Shown here: piece by piece, positions 54,897 through 64,000 of the stretch
Position numbering within the stretch: position 1 is the first letter of the stretch
Layout: the number at the start of each line of letters is the position of its first letter
NCBI RefSeq assembly: GCF_030053395.1
Contig: NZ_JASGBH010000007.1
Span: 62,001 to 126,000, forward strand
Source: Limnohabitans lacus
GTDB taxonomy: Bacteria > Pseudomonadota > Gammaproteobacteria > Burkholderiales > Burkholderiaceae_C
Reading direction: 5' to 3'
DNA length: 64,000 bases
Program-made: the position numbers and the translations under genes
The notes under the pieces: generated by a model
Databases searched by the model: none
What the model was told of the DNA's origin: nothing
What the model saw: the letters and a program-made list of their open reading frames with translations, nothing else

Positions 54897-56177
54897 TCAC
54901 TTCTTGACAGGCTCGTCAGGCTTGACGTCGTTACCAGGAATGAACGGGCTCCATGGCTTGGCTTTGACCGGGCCGGGTGTCTTCCAAACCACGTTGAACT
55001 GGCCGTCGGCCTTGATCTCGCCGATGAACACCGACTTGTGCAAGTGGTGGTTTTTCTCGTCCATCTTGCTGGTGATGCCGCTGGGGGCCTTGAAGGTTTG
55101 ACCGGCCATGGCGGCGATCACTTTGTCGGTCTCGGTGGACTTGGCTTTTTCCACCGCTTGCTTCCACATGTTGATGCCGATGTAAGTGGCTTCCATCGGA
55201 TCGTTGGTGAGAGGCTTGTCTTTGTGACCAGCGATGCCCTTGGCTTTGGCGTAAGCGGCCCACTTCTTGGTGAACTCGTCGTTGGCGGGGTTCTTGATGC
55301 TCATGAAGTAGTTCCATGCGGCCAGGTGACCCACCAAAGGCTTGGTGTCCACGCCGCGCAGTTCTTCTTCACCCACCGAGAAGGCCACCACAGGCACGTC
55401 TTTGGCCTTCAGGCCAGCATTGCCCAATTCTTTGTAGAAAGGCACGTTGGAGTCACCGTTGATGGTGGACACCACAGCGGTCTTGCCACCGGCAGAGAAT
55501 TTCTTGATGTCGGCCACGATGGTTTGGTAATCGCTGTGACCAAACGGTGTGTACTTCTCGTCGATGTCGCTGTCTTTCACGCCTTTGCTTTTCAGGTAAG
55601 CGCGCAAGATTTTGTTGGTGGTGCGGGGGTACACATAGTCGGTGCCCAGCAAGACCCAACGCTTGGCAGCGCCGCCTTCTTTGCTCATCAGGTAATCCAC
55701 CGCAGGGATGGCTTGCTGGTTGGGCGCAGCGCCGGTGTAGAACACGTTCTTGGACAGCTCTTCACCTTCGTACTGCACGGGGTAGAACAGCAAGCCGTTC
55801 ATTTCTTCCACAACCGGCAGCACCGATTTGCGCGACACCGAAGTCCAGCAACCGAAGATCACCGAGACTTTGTCTTGACCGAGCAACTGTTTGGTTTTCT
55901 CAGCGAACAGGGGCCAGTTGGAAGCGGGGTCCACGATCACGGGCTCGAGCTTTTTGCCGAGCATGCCACCCTTGGCGTTGATCTCGTCGATGGCCATGAG
56001 CACGGTGTCTTTGAGCACGGTCTCGGAGATGGCCATGGTGCCTGACAAGCTGTGCAGCACGCCCACCTTGATGGTGTTGCCCGCTTGCGCTTGCGCCTGG
56101 GTTACAAAGGTCAAGCTGCCTGCAACGAGGGCGGCAGCAGTAGCGAGGGCTTTGAGATGGCCACGACGGTTCATCAT
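54897..56177 (-). CDS. urtA: Urea ABC transporter substrate-binding protein UrtA
   Basis: 426 residues. The signal peptide MMNRRGHLKALATAAALVAG ends near QAQAQAG. UrtA-specific features are TIKVGVLHSLSGTMAISET, FGCWTSVSRKSVLPVVEE, GLLFYPVQYEGEELSKNVFY and GTDYVYPRTTNKI, followed by VVSTINGDSNVPFY. It is the periplasmic urea receptor of the high-affinity importer and the first gene of urtABCDE. A perfect sigma-54 site lies about 72 bp upstream and two REP-like repeats follow the stop. The operon is divergent from ureA. Confidence 0.96.
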   Translation of the reverse strand: MMNRRGHLKALATAAALVAGSLTFVTQAQAQAGNTIKVGVLHSLSGTMAISETVLKDTVLMAIDEINAKGGMLGKKLEPVIVDPASNWPLFAEKTKQLLGQDKVSVIFGCWTSVSRKSVLPVVEEMNGLLFYPVQYEGEELSKNVFYTGAAPNQQAIPAVDYLMSKEGGAAKRWVLLGTDYVYPRTTNKILRAYLKSKGVKDSDIDEKYTPFGHSDYQTIVADIKKFSAGGKTAVVSTINGDSNVPFYKELGNAGLKAKDVPVVAFSVGEEELRGVDTKPLVGHLAAWNYFMSIKNPANDEFTKKWAAYAKAKGIAGHKDKPLTNDPMEATYIGINMWKQAVEKAKSTETDKVIAAMAGQTFKAPSGITSKMDEKNHHLHKSVFIGEIKADGQFNVVWKTPGPVKAKPWSPFIPGNDVKPDEPVKK

Positions 56178-56248
56178 GAGATCACTCCAATCAGGAAGTT
56201 AGTTGTTCAACAAAAAGGGCGGAGCGCTTGCAACGCTGAAACCTCTCT

Positions 56249-56264
56249 TGCAATCACCGTGCCA
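56249..56264 (-). promoter_or_regulatory. Sigma-54 (-24/-12) promoter of urtABCDE
   Basis: On the minus strand TGGCACGGTGATTGCA matches all 12 fixed positions of the RpoN consensus with correct spacing. The predicted start near 56239 gives a leader of about 62 nt. Nitrogen control of urt operons by NtrC is known in other proteobacteria. Confidence 0.88.
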
Positions 56265-56338
56265 ACTTTTCAAAATGCCTGCATGCACCAGAACATGACC
56301 CAGCGGCTTCCTAGAAAAATGACACACTCCCTATAAAG

Positions 56339-56354
56339 AGGCATGCTCTTTGCT
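56339..56354 (+). promoter_or_regulatory. Sigma-54 (-24/-12) promoter candidate of the urease operon
   Basis: AGGCATGCTCTTTGCT matches 10 of 12 fixed positions with exact spacing. The predicted start near 56365 leaves about 35 nt before the ureA ATG. It is back-to-back with the perfect urtA site, 75 bp away. Confidence 0.65.
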
Positions 56355-56390
56355 ACATTGAAGCCACCGCACCGATTCACTTTCAAAGCA

Positions 56391-56406
56391 CGCACCAATA
56401 TGGAAC
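56391..56406. promoter_or_regulatory. NtrC-like dyad overlapping the ureA start codon
   Basis: CGCACCAATATGGAAC matches the NtrC dyad TGCACCAACATGGTGC at 12 of 16 positions. It overlaps the ureA ATG (56400) and is about 160 bp upstream of the predicted urtA start. A separate half-site TGCACCA is at 56284. The overlap with coding sequence makes chance similarity possible. Confidence 0.35.
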
Positions 56407-56702
56407 TCACCCCTCGCGAAAAAGACAAGCTGCTGATCTTCACCGCCGCTTTGTTGGCCGAACGCCGCAAGACCCGTGGCCTGAAACTGAACTACCCCGA
56501 AGCCATCGCATTGATCAGCGCTGCGGTCATGGAAGGCGCACGGGATGGGAAGACTGTGGCCCAACTGATGAGCGAAGGTCGCACTGTTTTGACGCGTGCC
56601 GACGTGATGGACGGCATCGCAGAAATGATTCCCGACATCCAAGTGGAAGCGACATTTCCCGACGGCACCAAATTGGTGACCGTGCACCAACCCATCGTTT
56701 AA
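56400..56702 (+). CDS. ureA: Urease subunit gamma
   Basis: 100 residues from ATG 56400 ([20 protein letters not shown]), exactly the family length; the open frame extends upstream without homology. Conserved [20 protein letters not shown] and [20 protein letters not shown]. It is the small structural subunit of the (UreABC)3 urease, which splits urea to ammonia and carbamate. It is the first gene of ureA-x-BCEFG under a sigma-54-like promoter. Confidence 0.97.
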   Translation: MELTPREKDKLLIFTAALLAERRKTRGLKLNYPEAIALISAAVMEGARDGKTVAQLMSEGRTVLTRADVMDGIAEMIPDIQVEATFPDGTKLVTVHQPIV

Positions 56703-56737
56703 GCCGACCCCATCAAGACCTCAACGGAGCACATCTC

Positions 56738-56902
56738 ATGAAAAAAATCGCAGCACTTTTCATCGCCTCAACCGCCCTGCATGCCTTGGCCCACGACGGA
56801 CACGGCCTGAATGGCGCGCACTGGCACAGCACCGATGCCTGGGGCTTTGTGGTCTTTGGCGCCATGGCGCTGGCCGCTTGGTTCATTGGTCGTGGCAAGT
56901 GA
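56738..56902 (+). CDS. 54-residue secreted/membrane His-rich protein in the urease operon
   Basis: A small gene between ureA (35 bp) and ureB (7 bp). The peptide starts [18 protein letters not shown], a short signal-like segment, continues with [18 protein letters not shown] (five His within about 15 residues) and ends in one hydrophobic helix plus GRGK. The His cluster would face the periplasm if the first segment is a signal or anchor. Metal (nickel) binding or delivery to the cell is a reasonable idea from context, but no family is recognised. The frame, lack of overlap and operon position support a real gene. Confidence 0.7.
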   Translation: MKKIAALFIASTALHALAHDGHGLNGAHWHSTDAWGFVVFGAMALAAWFIGRGK

Positions 56903-56909
56903 GGCGATC

Positions 56910-57236
56910 ATGACGCCTGGAGAACTTTTGATTGACAGCGGCACGCACCCGATCAACGAGGGGCGGCGCACCTGCACCCTGGTGGTGCAAAACGCCAGTG
57001 ACCGCCCCATCCAGGTGGGCTCGCACTACCACTTTGCCGAGACCAACGCCGGTCTGCGCTTTGACCGGGCCACCGCGCACGGCATGCGGCTGAACATCGC
57101 CTCAGGCACCGCCGTGCGCTTCGAACCCGGCCAGCAACGCACGGTGGAACTGGTCGACTACGCGGGCGATCGCGTGGTGTATGGCTTTAGGGGTCTGACC
57201 CAAGGCCCGCTCGACAACGCCAAGAAAGCAGACTGA
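56910..57236 (+). CDS. ureB: Urease subunit beta
   Basis: 108 residues from ATG 56910 ([16 protein letters not shown]). Conserved segments are [34 protein letters not shown] and the closing [16 protein letters not shown]. It is the second structural subunit of urease. The stop is 1 bp before ureC. Confidence 0.97.
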   Translation: MTPGELLIDSGTHPINEGRRTCTLVVQNASDRPIQVGSHYHFAETNAGLRFDRATAHGMRLNIASGTAVRFEPGQQRTVELVDYAGDRVVYGFRGLTQGPLDNAKKAD

Positions 57237-57237
57237 C

Positions 57238-58955
<1,718 letters not shown>

Positions 58956-58956
<1 letters not shown>

Positions 58957-59552
58957 TGATCATTTGCTCCAAACTCATGCCGCAAGGCCGTGGCCTGGCC
59001 CGCGTGCTGGTCCAACGCGCCAACACCATCACGCTGGATTGGGATACCCGCCAAAAAAGCCGCTTTGATGCCACGGACAGCGCAGGCCGCCAGCTGGGCA
59101 TCTTCTTGCCCCGTGGCACCGTCGTGCGCGGCGGCGATGTGCTGGTGGCCGAAGACGGCTCGCTCATTCGCGTGGAAGCTGCACCGCAAGCCGTGTTGCG
59201 CATCACCGCCTGCACCGAACACGGCTCCCCATTCGACCTGACCCGCGCCGCCTACCACCTGGGCAACCGCCATGTGCCTATCGAACTCCAACCCGACCAC
59301 CTCAAGATCGAACCCGACCATGTGCTGGCCGACATGCTGCGGGCCATGCACATGACAGTGGTGGCCGTTTCGGAGCCCTTTGAGCCCGAAAGCGGTGCTT
59401 ATGGTGACCACGGTGGGCATTCTCACGATGGGCATGGGCATGACCACAGCCACGATCAAGCCCCGGTCGCAGCCAAGCGCATCGCCATCCCAATCCGTTC
59501 GGCCCTTGCGCAGCCCCATGTACACGGCCCAGGCTGCAAGTATGAGCACTGA
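58956..59552 (+). CDS. ureE: Urease accessory nickel chaperone UreE
   Basis: 198 residues from ATG 58956, which shares a base with the ureC stop. The N-terminal peptide-binding domain ([19 protein letters not shown]) is followed by the metal-binding domain with the conserved [12 protein letters not shown]. The C-terminal tail is His-rich (alternating Gly-His/Asp-His over about residues 150-170, then [11 protein letters not shown]), suited to nickel storage. It delivers Ni(II) to the UreDFG-apo-urease complex. Confidence 0.95.
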
Positions 59553-60231
59553 CACCGCGCCTTCGGGTTTGTTGCAACTGATCTGGCTCGCATCACCTGC
59601 TTTGCCGATCGGCGGCTTTTCGTACTCCGAAGGCCTGGAGGCCGCCATCGAACAAGGCCTGGTGCACGACGAAGCCAGCGCCACCGACTGGGGGGTGGAC
59701 CAGCTGCACCTGACGCAGTCGCGTGGCGACATGGCGGTGCTGGCACAAGCCATCCCCGCTTGGCAGCAGCACGACACGGCCCGCCTGCAAACCTTGAACA
59801 ACTGGGTCATGGCCACCCGCGAAACCGCCGAGATGCGCCTGCAAACCGAACAGATGGGCAGATCATTGCTCGACTGGCTGCGCAACCTGCAGCAAGCCAG
59901 CGAAGCACAACTGAGCTGCTGCGCCCAACTGCCACCTACCTACCCGCTGGCCATGGCGCTGGCTTTGTCACTGGCGCAGGCTCCACCAGACCAAGCTTTG
60001 CAAGCCTGTGCTTTTGGCTGGGCCGAAAACATGACCCAAGCCGCCCTCAAGGCCGTGCCGCTGGGCCAAAGCGCAGGCCAACGCATGCTGGCGCGCCTGG
60101 CCCGGGAAATCCCCTTGGCTGTGCAAACCGCCATGCACCTGAGCGACGAGGACCGCCAGGCCTTCAACCCCATGCTGGCCATCCTGTCCGCCCGCCACGA
60201 AACCCAATATTCACGCATCTTCCGATCATGA
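59542..60231 (+). CDS. ureF: Urease accessory protein UreF
   Basis: 229 residues from ATG 59542 ([17 protein letters not shown]), overlapping the end of ureE by 11 bp; the longer open frame upstream is within ureE. Family motifs are [16 protein letters not shown] (residues ~19-34) and the C-terminal [20 protein letters not shown]. It is an all-helical protein that works with UreD and UreG in nickel insertion. Its stop overlaps the ureG start (ATGA). Confidence 0.95.
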   Translation: MSTDTAPSGLLQLIWLASPALPIGGFSYSEGLEAAIEQGLVHDEASATDWGVDQLHLTQSRGDMAVLAQAIPAWQQHDTARLQTLNNWVMATRETAEMRLQTEQMGRSLLDWLRNLQQASEAQLSCCAQLPPTYPLAMALALSLAQAPPDQALQACAFGWAENMTQAALKAVPLGQSAGQRMLARLAREIPLAVQTAMHLSDEDRQAFNPMLAILSARHETQYSRIFRS

Positions 60232-60899
60232 ACAGCACATCCTCTTCTGCACTCCACCACATCCCCAATCGCACCAAAAAACTTCCGCCCCTGCGCGTGG
60301 GCATTGGCGGGCCGGTCGGCTCCGGCAAAACCACACTGCTCGAGATGCTGTGCAAAAACATGCGTGAACGCTGGGACCTGATCGCCATCACCAACGACAT
60401 CTACACCAAGGAAGACCAGCGCCTGCTCACCGTCAGCGGCGCCCTGCCTGCCGAGCGCATCATGGGCGTGGAAACCGGCGGCTGCCCGCACACCGCCATC
60501 CGCGAAGACGCGTCGATCAACCTCGAAGCGATTGACCGCATGCTCGAAAAATTTCCGAACGCCGACGTGGTCTTCATCGAAAGCGGCGGCGACAACCTGG
60601 CCGCCACCTTCAGCCCCGAGCTGAGTGACCTCACGATCTACGTGATCGATGTGGCTGCGGGCGAAAAGATCCCTCGCAAAGGCGGCCCCGGCATCACCAA
60701 AAGCGATTTGTTCGTGATCAACAAAACCGACCTGGCCCCGCATGTGGGCGCCGACCTGCAGGTGATGCGCGACGACACCCAGCGCATGCGCCCCAACCCC
60801 GAAACACGCCCCTGGGTCATGACCAACCTGAAAACCCTGGACGGACTGGCCGAGGTGGTGGCTTTCATTGAAAAGCGCGGCATGCTGGGCCAAGCTTGA
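60228..60899 (+). CDS. ureG: Urease accessory GTPase UreG
   Basis: 223 residues from ATG 60228 ([18 protein letters not shown]). The P-loop is [15 protein letters not shown]. The SIMIBI-class motifs [19 protein letters not shown] (Cys-Pro-His metal site, residues ~77-95), [18 protein letters not shown] and VINKTDLAP are present. GTP hydrolysis drives nickel transfer to urease. It is the last gene of the operon; tRNA-Ser follows 32 bp downstream. Confidence 0.97.
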   Translation: MNSTSSSALHHIPNRTKKLPPLRVGIGGPVGSGKTTLLEMLCKNMRERWDLIAITNDIYTKEDQRLLTVSGALPAERIMGVETGGCPHTAIREDASINLEAIDRMLEKFPNADVVFIESGGDNLAATFSPELSDLTIYVIDVAAGEKIPRKGGPGITKSDLFVINKTDLAPHVGADLQVMRDDTQRMRPNPETRPWVMTNLKTLDGLAEVVAFIEKRGMLGQA

Positions 60900-60931
60900 A
60901 GACCTTTTAAGTCGCTACAATTCACCCCCAG

Positions 60932-61019
60932 GGAAGCGTGGCAGAGTGGTCGATTGCACCGGTCTTGAAAACCGGCGACTCGAAAGGGTCCGTGAGTTCG
61001 AATCTCACCGCTTCCGCCA
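60932..61019 (+). tRNA. tRNA-Ser (anticodon UGA)
   Basis: 88 nt including an encoded CCA. The acceptor arms GGAAGCG (60932) and CGCTTCC (61009-61015) pair perfectly; the discriminator is G. The anticodon stem CCGGT/ACCGG encloses the loop CTTGAAA with anticodon TGA at 60966-60968. A long variable arm and GTTCGAATC T-loop are present, as expected for tRNA-Ser. Confidence 0.97.
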
Positions 61020-61033
61020 AGACACAAGACGAA

Positions 61034-61056
61034 ACGCCCCTCTTCAGGGGCGTTTT
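61034..61056 (+). terminator. Intrinsic terminator after tRNA-Ser (bidirectional)
   Basis: Stem ACGCCCCT (61034-61041), tetraloop CTTC, stem AGGGGCGT (61046-61053), then TTTTG on the plus strand. On the minus strand a TTT run also follows, so it can serve the convergent Gfo/Idh gene. Confidence 0.88.
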
Positions 61057-61072
61057 GCATGGGGCAAGCCCT

Positions 61073-62038
61073 TCAGACCTTGCCCACCAGCATGGACTCC
61101 ACCAACTCCTGCACCGCCAAAGCCTCTTGCGCAGTGGCGAGTTTGTGCGGCTGGCCACGCAACCACAAGTCCGCCTCGCTCAACTGACGCTGCAATGCAC
61201 TGGTGCGCGGGTCTTCGGTGGACCAGTCCAACGCTTCGACCCATGGGCCACCGTCCGAGCGCCAGAGTTGATAAAACTCCCTGAATTGGTGGTTCATGCG
61301 GCTGCCGCGCACGGTGACTTCCTGCCGATCCGATTGCCGCCCCCCGGTGGTGGCCATGACCGTGACGGGCTTGCCGTCTGCGGTGGTCAAACGGGCCAAC
61401 ATGTCCAGCTCACACAGATCGGGGTCTTGCGGATAGCGCGGCAAGGCCTGCTGCAAGGTCAGTGGCCCGAGAAAACGCCCGGCCAAAAACAGAAAATGGG
61501 AGATCACTTCGCGGGTGTAGCCGCCTTCATGACGCAGGCGCAGCCAATCGGCGTCTTTTTGCCAGGCGCGGGGCCACGCCGGGTAGTTCACCACGATGTC
61601 GATGCCGAGCAGCTCACCCGTTTCACCTGCAGCGATGGCGCGGTTGAGCTCCTCAAAGCCCCGCGAGGCGGCCTGGGTGAAATTGACCACGCCTGGCAAA
61701 CGCGCTCGGCGCAGTTGGTCGACCAGATCGCGGCTTTGCGCGTTGTCGGTGCCCAAGGGTTTTTCCATGAAAACGCCCTGCCCGGCGGCAGCGGCCTGCA
61801 AGGCGTAGGTTTTGCGGGGTCCGGGCGGACAGGCCAGATAGACCGCATCGGCCCCGGCCATGGCCGCCTCTGCGCTTTGCGCGACAGGGACGTTCGGCGC
61901 CATTTCGAGGGTTTTGGCCACCGCAAGAGGCGATGGATCCCAGACCCCGCAAACTTCAAAAGCCCGGTGCTGCAAGGCGTTTTCGAGCATTCGGCGGCCC
62001 ATGATGCCCAAGCCGATGATGGCCAATCGATGTGTCAT
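61073..62038 (-). CDS. Gfo/Idh/MocA-family oxidoreductase
   Basis: 321 residues from ATG 62038 (MTHRLAIIGLGIMGRRML), with AAGGAG upstream. The N-terminal Rossmann fold has GLGIMGRRM (residues ~8-16) and the family motif FMEKPLGTD (Glu-Lys-Pro, about residues 96-104), followed by the C-terminal alpha/beta domain. It is an NAD(P)-dependent dehydrogenase of a sugar, inositol or related compound. The substrate cannot be assigned. It is monocistronic. Confidence 0.9.
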   Translation of the reverse strand: MTHRLAIIGLGIMGRRMLENALQHRAFEVCGVWDPSPLAVAKTLEMAPNVPVAQSAEAAMAGADAVYLACPPGPRKTYALQAAAAGQGVFMEKPLGTDNAQSRDLVDQLRRARLPGVVNFTQAASRGFEELNRAIAAGETGELLGIDIVVNYPAWPRAWQKDADWLRLRHEGGYTREVISHFLFLAGRFLGPLTLQQALPRYPQDPDLCELDMLARLTTADGKPVTVMATTGGRQSDRQEVTVRGSRMNHQFREFYQLWRSDGGPWVEALDWSTEDPRTSALQRQLSEADLWLRGQPHKLATAQEALAVQELVESMLVGKV

Positions 62039-62121
62039 GCGTTTCTCCTTTTGTAACAAGCTTAACGATTCTGCGGCCAGGTCGGTTTTGGGTTTTACAA
62101 AAATTCGATAAAATCAAATTT

Positions 62122-62490
62122 ATGGAAAAAACCAGCAGTCCTTTTGTATCTGCCTACCTGCGCTTTTTGCAGTTGGCCAGAGTCATCCAGGCCCTGCCAG
62201 ACGGCATGGAGATGGACGCCAACGAGAAAGCCTTGTTGCAAGCCGTGGTTTTGCGCTGGTACGAAAACCAGCCGATGACGGTGCGCGAGGCCATCGCCTT
62301 GGCTGATTTGGGATCTCCTGCCACGCTGCACAAACGCATCACCCGGCTGCGTGAAAAAGACATGCTGAGCACCTTGAACCTGGAAGGCGATCGCCGCGCC
62401 AAGTTCTTGATTCCGACACAGCGGACCTTGGATTACTTCAGTCATCTGGGGCAGTCCATGCAAGTGGCACACCAAGATTTGCCTGCATGA
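62122..62490 (+). CDS. Small winged-helix (MarR-like) regulator
   Basis: 122 residues from ATG 62122 (MEKTSSPFVSAYLRFLQLAR). A winged helix is suggested by MTVREAIALADLGSPATLHKRITRLREKDM (residues ~51-80; recognition helix around SPATLHKRI) and the following beta-wing NLEGDRRAKFLIPT. It has no clear sensor domain. Its ATG-stop overlaps the next gene (ATGA), so it may regulate or accompany the membrane protein encoded there. Confidence 0.72.
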   Translation: MEKTSSPFVSAYLRFLQLARVIQALPDGMEMDANEKALLQAVVLRWYENQPMTVREAIALADLGSPATLHKRITRLREKDMLSTLNLEGDRRAKFLIPTQRTLDYFSHLGQSMQVAHQDLPA

Positions 62491-63044
62491 GCCCTTTGAT
62501 CCAAAGAACCTTACAAAAAACAGCACTGACTCTGATCAGTGCTGTTTTGTTTGTGGGCTTCTTCAAATTCAATGACTGGATTTTCCACACCCTGGAGCAC
62601 AGCAGGGGGGTGAACTGGGTGTTCTTGCCCGCGGGTTTCAGGGTGATTCTGGTGTTGGTGCTGGGCTTGCCCGGTGCGCTGGGCCTGATGCTGGGCAGCT
62701 GGTTCATCGATTGGGAGGTGATTGATGGCTCCAACCCCTTGCTGGGCTTGTTGAACGGGGTGGCCGGCGGATTGACCCCTTGGGTGGTGATGAAATACCT
62801 GCACAAACACCACTGGCTCAGCGAACAACTGCAAAAACTGGACCCCTTGCAATTGCTGAATTTGACGCTGATTTCTTCGGCCGCCAGCGCTGTGGCCCAC
62901 CAACTGGTCTGGCTCTTGATGGATCGACCCAACATCAACGTGTGGGTGGATGTTTGGCCCATGTTTTTTGGCAACGTGACAGGCGCCTTGCTGATGCTCT
63001 ACAGCTTCAAGTTCGCCCTGGACCGACTGCGCATCAAAACCTGA
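62487..63044 (+). CDS. Hypothetical MASE1-like membrane protein
   Basis: 185 residues with five to six hydrophobic segments. The passage RGVNWVFLPAGFRVILVLVLG (quoted as residues ~40-60) resembles the 'WlPaGi' core of MASE1-type sensory membrane domains, but no kinase, GGDEF or other output domain follows. It is translationally coupled to the preceding regulator. A perfect 13-bp hairpin lies within codons 11-21. Function unknown; a membrane sensor for the coupled regulator is possible. Confidence 0.65.
   Translation: MSPLIQRTLQKTALTLISAVLFVGFFKFNDWIFHTLEHSRGVNWVFLPAGFRVILVLVLGLPGALGLMLGSWFIDWEVIDGSNPLLGLLNGVAGGLTPWVVMKYLHKHHWLSEQLQKLDPLQLLNLTLISSAASAVAHQLVWLLMDRPNINVWVDVWPMFFGNVTGALLMLYSFKFALDRLRIKT
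62517..62548 (+). terminator. Terminator-like hairpin inside the start of the membrane-protein gene
   Basis: Stem AAAACAGCACTGA (62517-62529), six-base loop, stem TCAGTGCTGTTTT (62536-62548), followed by GTTTG. It looks like an intrinsic terminator for the regulator gene but lies 30 bp inside the next coding sequence, so it may act as an attenuator. Confidence 0.55.
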
Positions 63045-63068
63045 CGCACACCGGGCCAATTGCTGGCC

Positions 63069-64000
63069 TCAATCGGCCTCGGCCAAAAACAGCGCCTGCA
63101 AATCGCTCAAAAAATCAAAGCCCCTGTCGGTCGGCCAGACCCGGTGCAGGTCTCGGCCAATCAGCCCTTGTTTTTCCGCCTCTTGCAAACCCTGCTGGAT
63201 GCTGGTCATGGCCAGGCCCGTGCGGTCTACGTAATCGGCCAGATCAAAACCACCGCGCAAACGCAAGGCGTTGAGCATGAACTCAAAGGGCAAGTCCTGG
63301 CGTGACACCTCGGTGCTTTGGGTGACGGGCTCGCCTTTCATGGCCTGCTGCATGTAGAGCGCAGGTTCACGGTAACGCACTTGCCGAAGCACTCGGTGCG
63401 CAAAACTGAGCTTGCTGTGCGCCCCGGCGCCAATGCCCAGATAGTCCCCAAACTGCCAGTAGTTCAGGTTGTGGGCGCACTGATGGCCGGGCTTGGCATA
63501 GGCCGACACTTCGTACCGCGCCAAGCCAGCCAACGCAGTCAGCTCGGTGATGCGGTCCATCATTTCGTAGGCCAGATCGTCTTCGGGCAAAGCGGGCGGG
63601 AACTTGGCGAACACCGTGTTGGGCTCGATGGTCAGGTGGTAGATCGAGATGTGCGGCGGCGCAAAGGCCAATGCAGTCTGGATGTCTTGCGTCAGGCCTT
63701 GCAACGTCTGGCCCGGCAAGGCGTACATCAGGTCCAGATTGAAGGTGTCAAACACCTGGGCCGCTTCGGTCACGGCGGCCAGGGCCTGCTCGCGGTCGTG
63801 CACCCGGCCCAGGGCCTTGAGGTGCGCATTGTCAAAACTCTGCACGCCGATCGACAAGCGGGTGATGCCCGCCTGGCGGAAAGCCTTGAAGCGGTCTTTC
63901 TCGAAGGTGCCGGGGTTGGCCTCCATGGTGATCTCGGCGTCTGGCGCCAAGCGCACACGGGCGCGAATGCCACCCACCAAACGGTCTATCGCTTCGGGCG
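63069..64000 (-). CDS. hemW: HemW-like radical SAM protein (partial, cut by window edge)
   Basis: The C-terminal 310 residues are present; the N-terminal CxxxCxxC radical-SAM cluster lies beyond the window. Visible features are ITMEANPGTFEKDRFKAF, RLSIGVQSFDNAHLKALGRVH, NLDLMYALPGQTL and YHLTIEPNTVFAKFPP, then the HemN-type C-terminal domain (YWQFGDYLGIGAGAHSKL, and DLPFEFMLNALRLRGGFD). HemW binds heme and is linked to heme trafficking; it is often misannotated as oxygen-independent coproporphyrinogen oxidase. It is convergent with the membrane-protein gene. Confidence 0.93.
   Translation of the reverse strand, partial: PEAIDRLVGGIRARVRLAPDAEITMEANPGTFEKDRFKAFRQAGITRLSIGVQSFDNAHLKALGRVHDREQALAAVTEAAQVFDTFNLDLMYALPGQTLQGLTQDIQTALAFAPPHISIYHLTIEPNTVFAKFPPALPEDDLAYEMMDRITELTALAGLARYEVSAYAKPGHQCAHNLNYWQFGDYLGIGAGAHSKLSFAHRVLRQVRYREPALYMQQAMKGEPVTQSTEVSRQDLPFEFMLNALRLRGGFDLADYVDRTGLAMTSIQQGLQEAEKQGLIGRDLHRVWPTDRGFDFLSDLQALFLAEAD

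Overview
This window looks like a piece of a betaproteobacterial chromosome, most likely Comamonadaceae and possibly Limnohabitans- or Rhodoferax-like. The evidence is the moderately high GC, the abundance of Bug-type (TctC) substrate-binding proteins, the urtABCDE and ureDABCEFG content, an XdhA/XdhB/XdhC set of proteobacterial type, and short palindromic intergenic repeats. The species call is inference. Both ends cut genes: an ABC permease on the left and hemW on the right.

Layout. 1-4515: a nucleoside/purine-type ABC importer (minus) diverges from guanine deaminase and a small Cys-rich coupled gene. 4530-16726: general metabolism, with an AlkD-like glycosylase, a thioredoxin-like protein, LysR regulators, an indolepyruvate oxidoreductase pair, Bug proteins, a Crp/Fnr regulator, and a tartrate/glycerate module (ttuD, Bug protein, ttuC, LysR). 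16727-18086: an AT-richer island with one DUF5677-like gene. 18087-24287: 8-oxoguanine deaminase, a membrane protein, an AraC regulator, an SDR, LrgA/LrgB and an Ldh-type dehydrogenase. 24348-27353: a complete tripartite tricarboxylate transporter (tctCBA). 27491-43962: the purine core, with puuD, xdhC, xdhA-xdhB, an NTF2-fold protein, uraH, a GntR regulator, puuE, a uraD-allC fusion, an M20 hydrolase and an NCS2 permease. An unrelated-looking flavocytochrome-c-type flavoprotein sits inside it. 44164-46461: malic enzyme. 46632-60899: a NitT-type ABC importer, ureD, urtABCDE and ureAB-C-E-F-G. 60932-64000: tRNA-Ser, a Gfo/Idh oxidoreductase, a small regulator with a membrane protein, and hemW.

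How it works together. The genes spell out nearly a full route from guanine and xanthine to urate (GuaD, XdhABC), then 5-hydroxyisourate (PuuD), OHCU (UraH), allantoin (UraD domain), allantoate (PuuE), ureido compounds (AllC domain) and finally urea to ammonia (urease), with uptake systems for purines and urea. No AllA-type ureidoglycolate lyase is visible.

Two regulatory layers are readable in the DNA. The first is a set of sigma-54 (-24/-12) promoter candidates in front of the purine ABC operon, guaD, the NitT ABC importer, urtA and ureA. The urtA one matches all 12 consensus positions and the purine ABC one matches 11. NtrC-like dyads lie upstream of the NitT importer. The second is a palindrome, TGTATACA, at four intergenic places: in front of puuD, between uraH and the GntR gene, in front of the NCS2 permease, and in front of the NitT ATPase gene. 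It is best explained as the operator of the cluster's own FCD-type GntR regulator. I read this as a purine/urea nitrogen-scavenging locus under combined general nitrogen control and specific pathway control. The control part is inference from motifs.

The intergenic DNA also holds two families of REP-like palindromes (four and two copies), a GC-rich palindromic mini-ORF between the two amidohydrolase genes, and several intrinsic terminators. I saw no CRISPR array, insertion sequence, rRNA or prophage genes.
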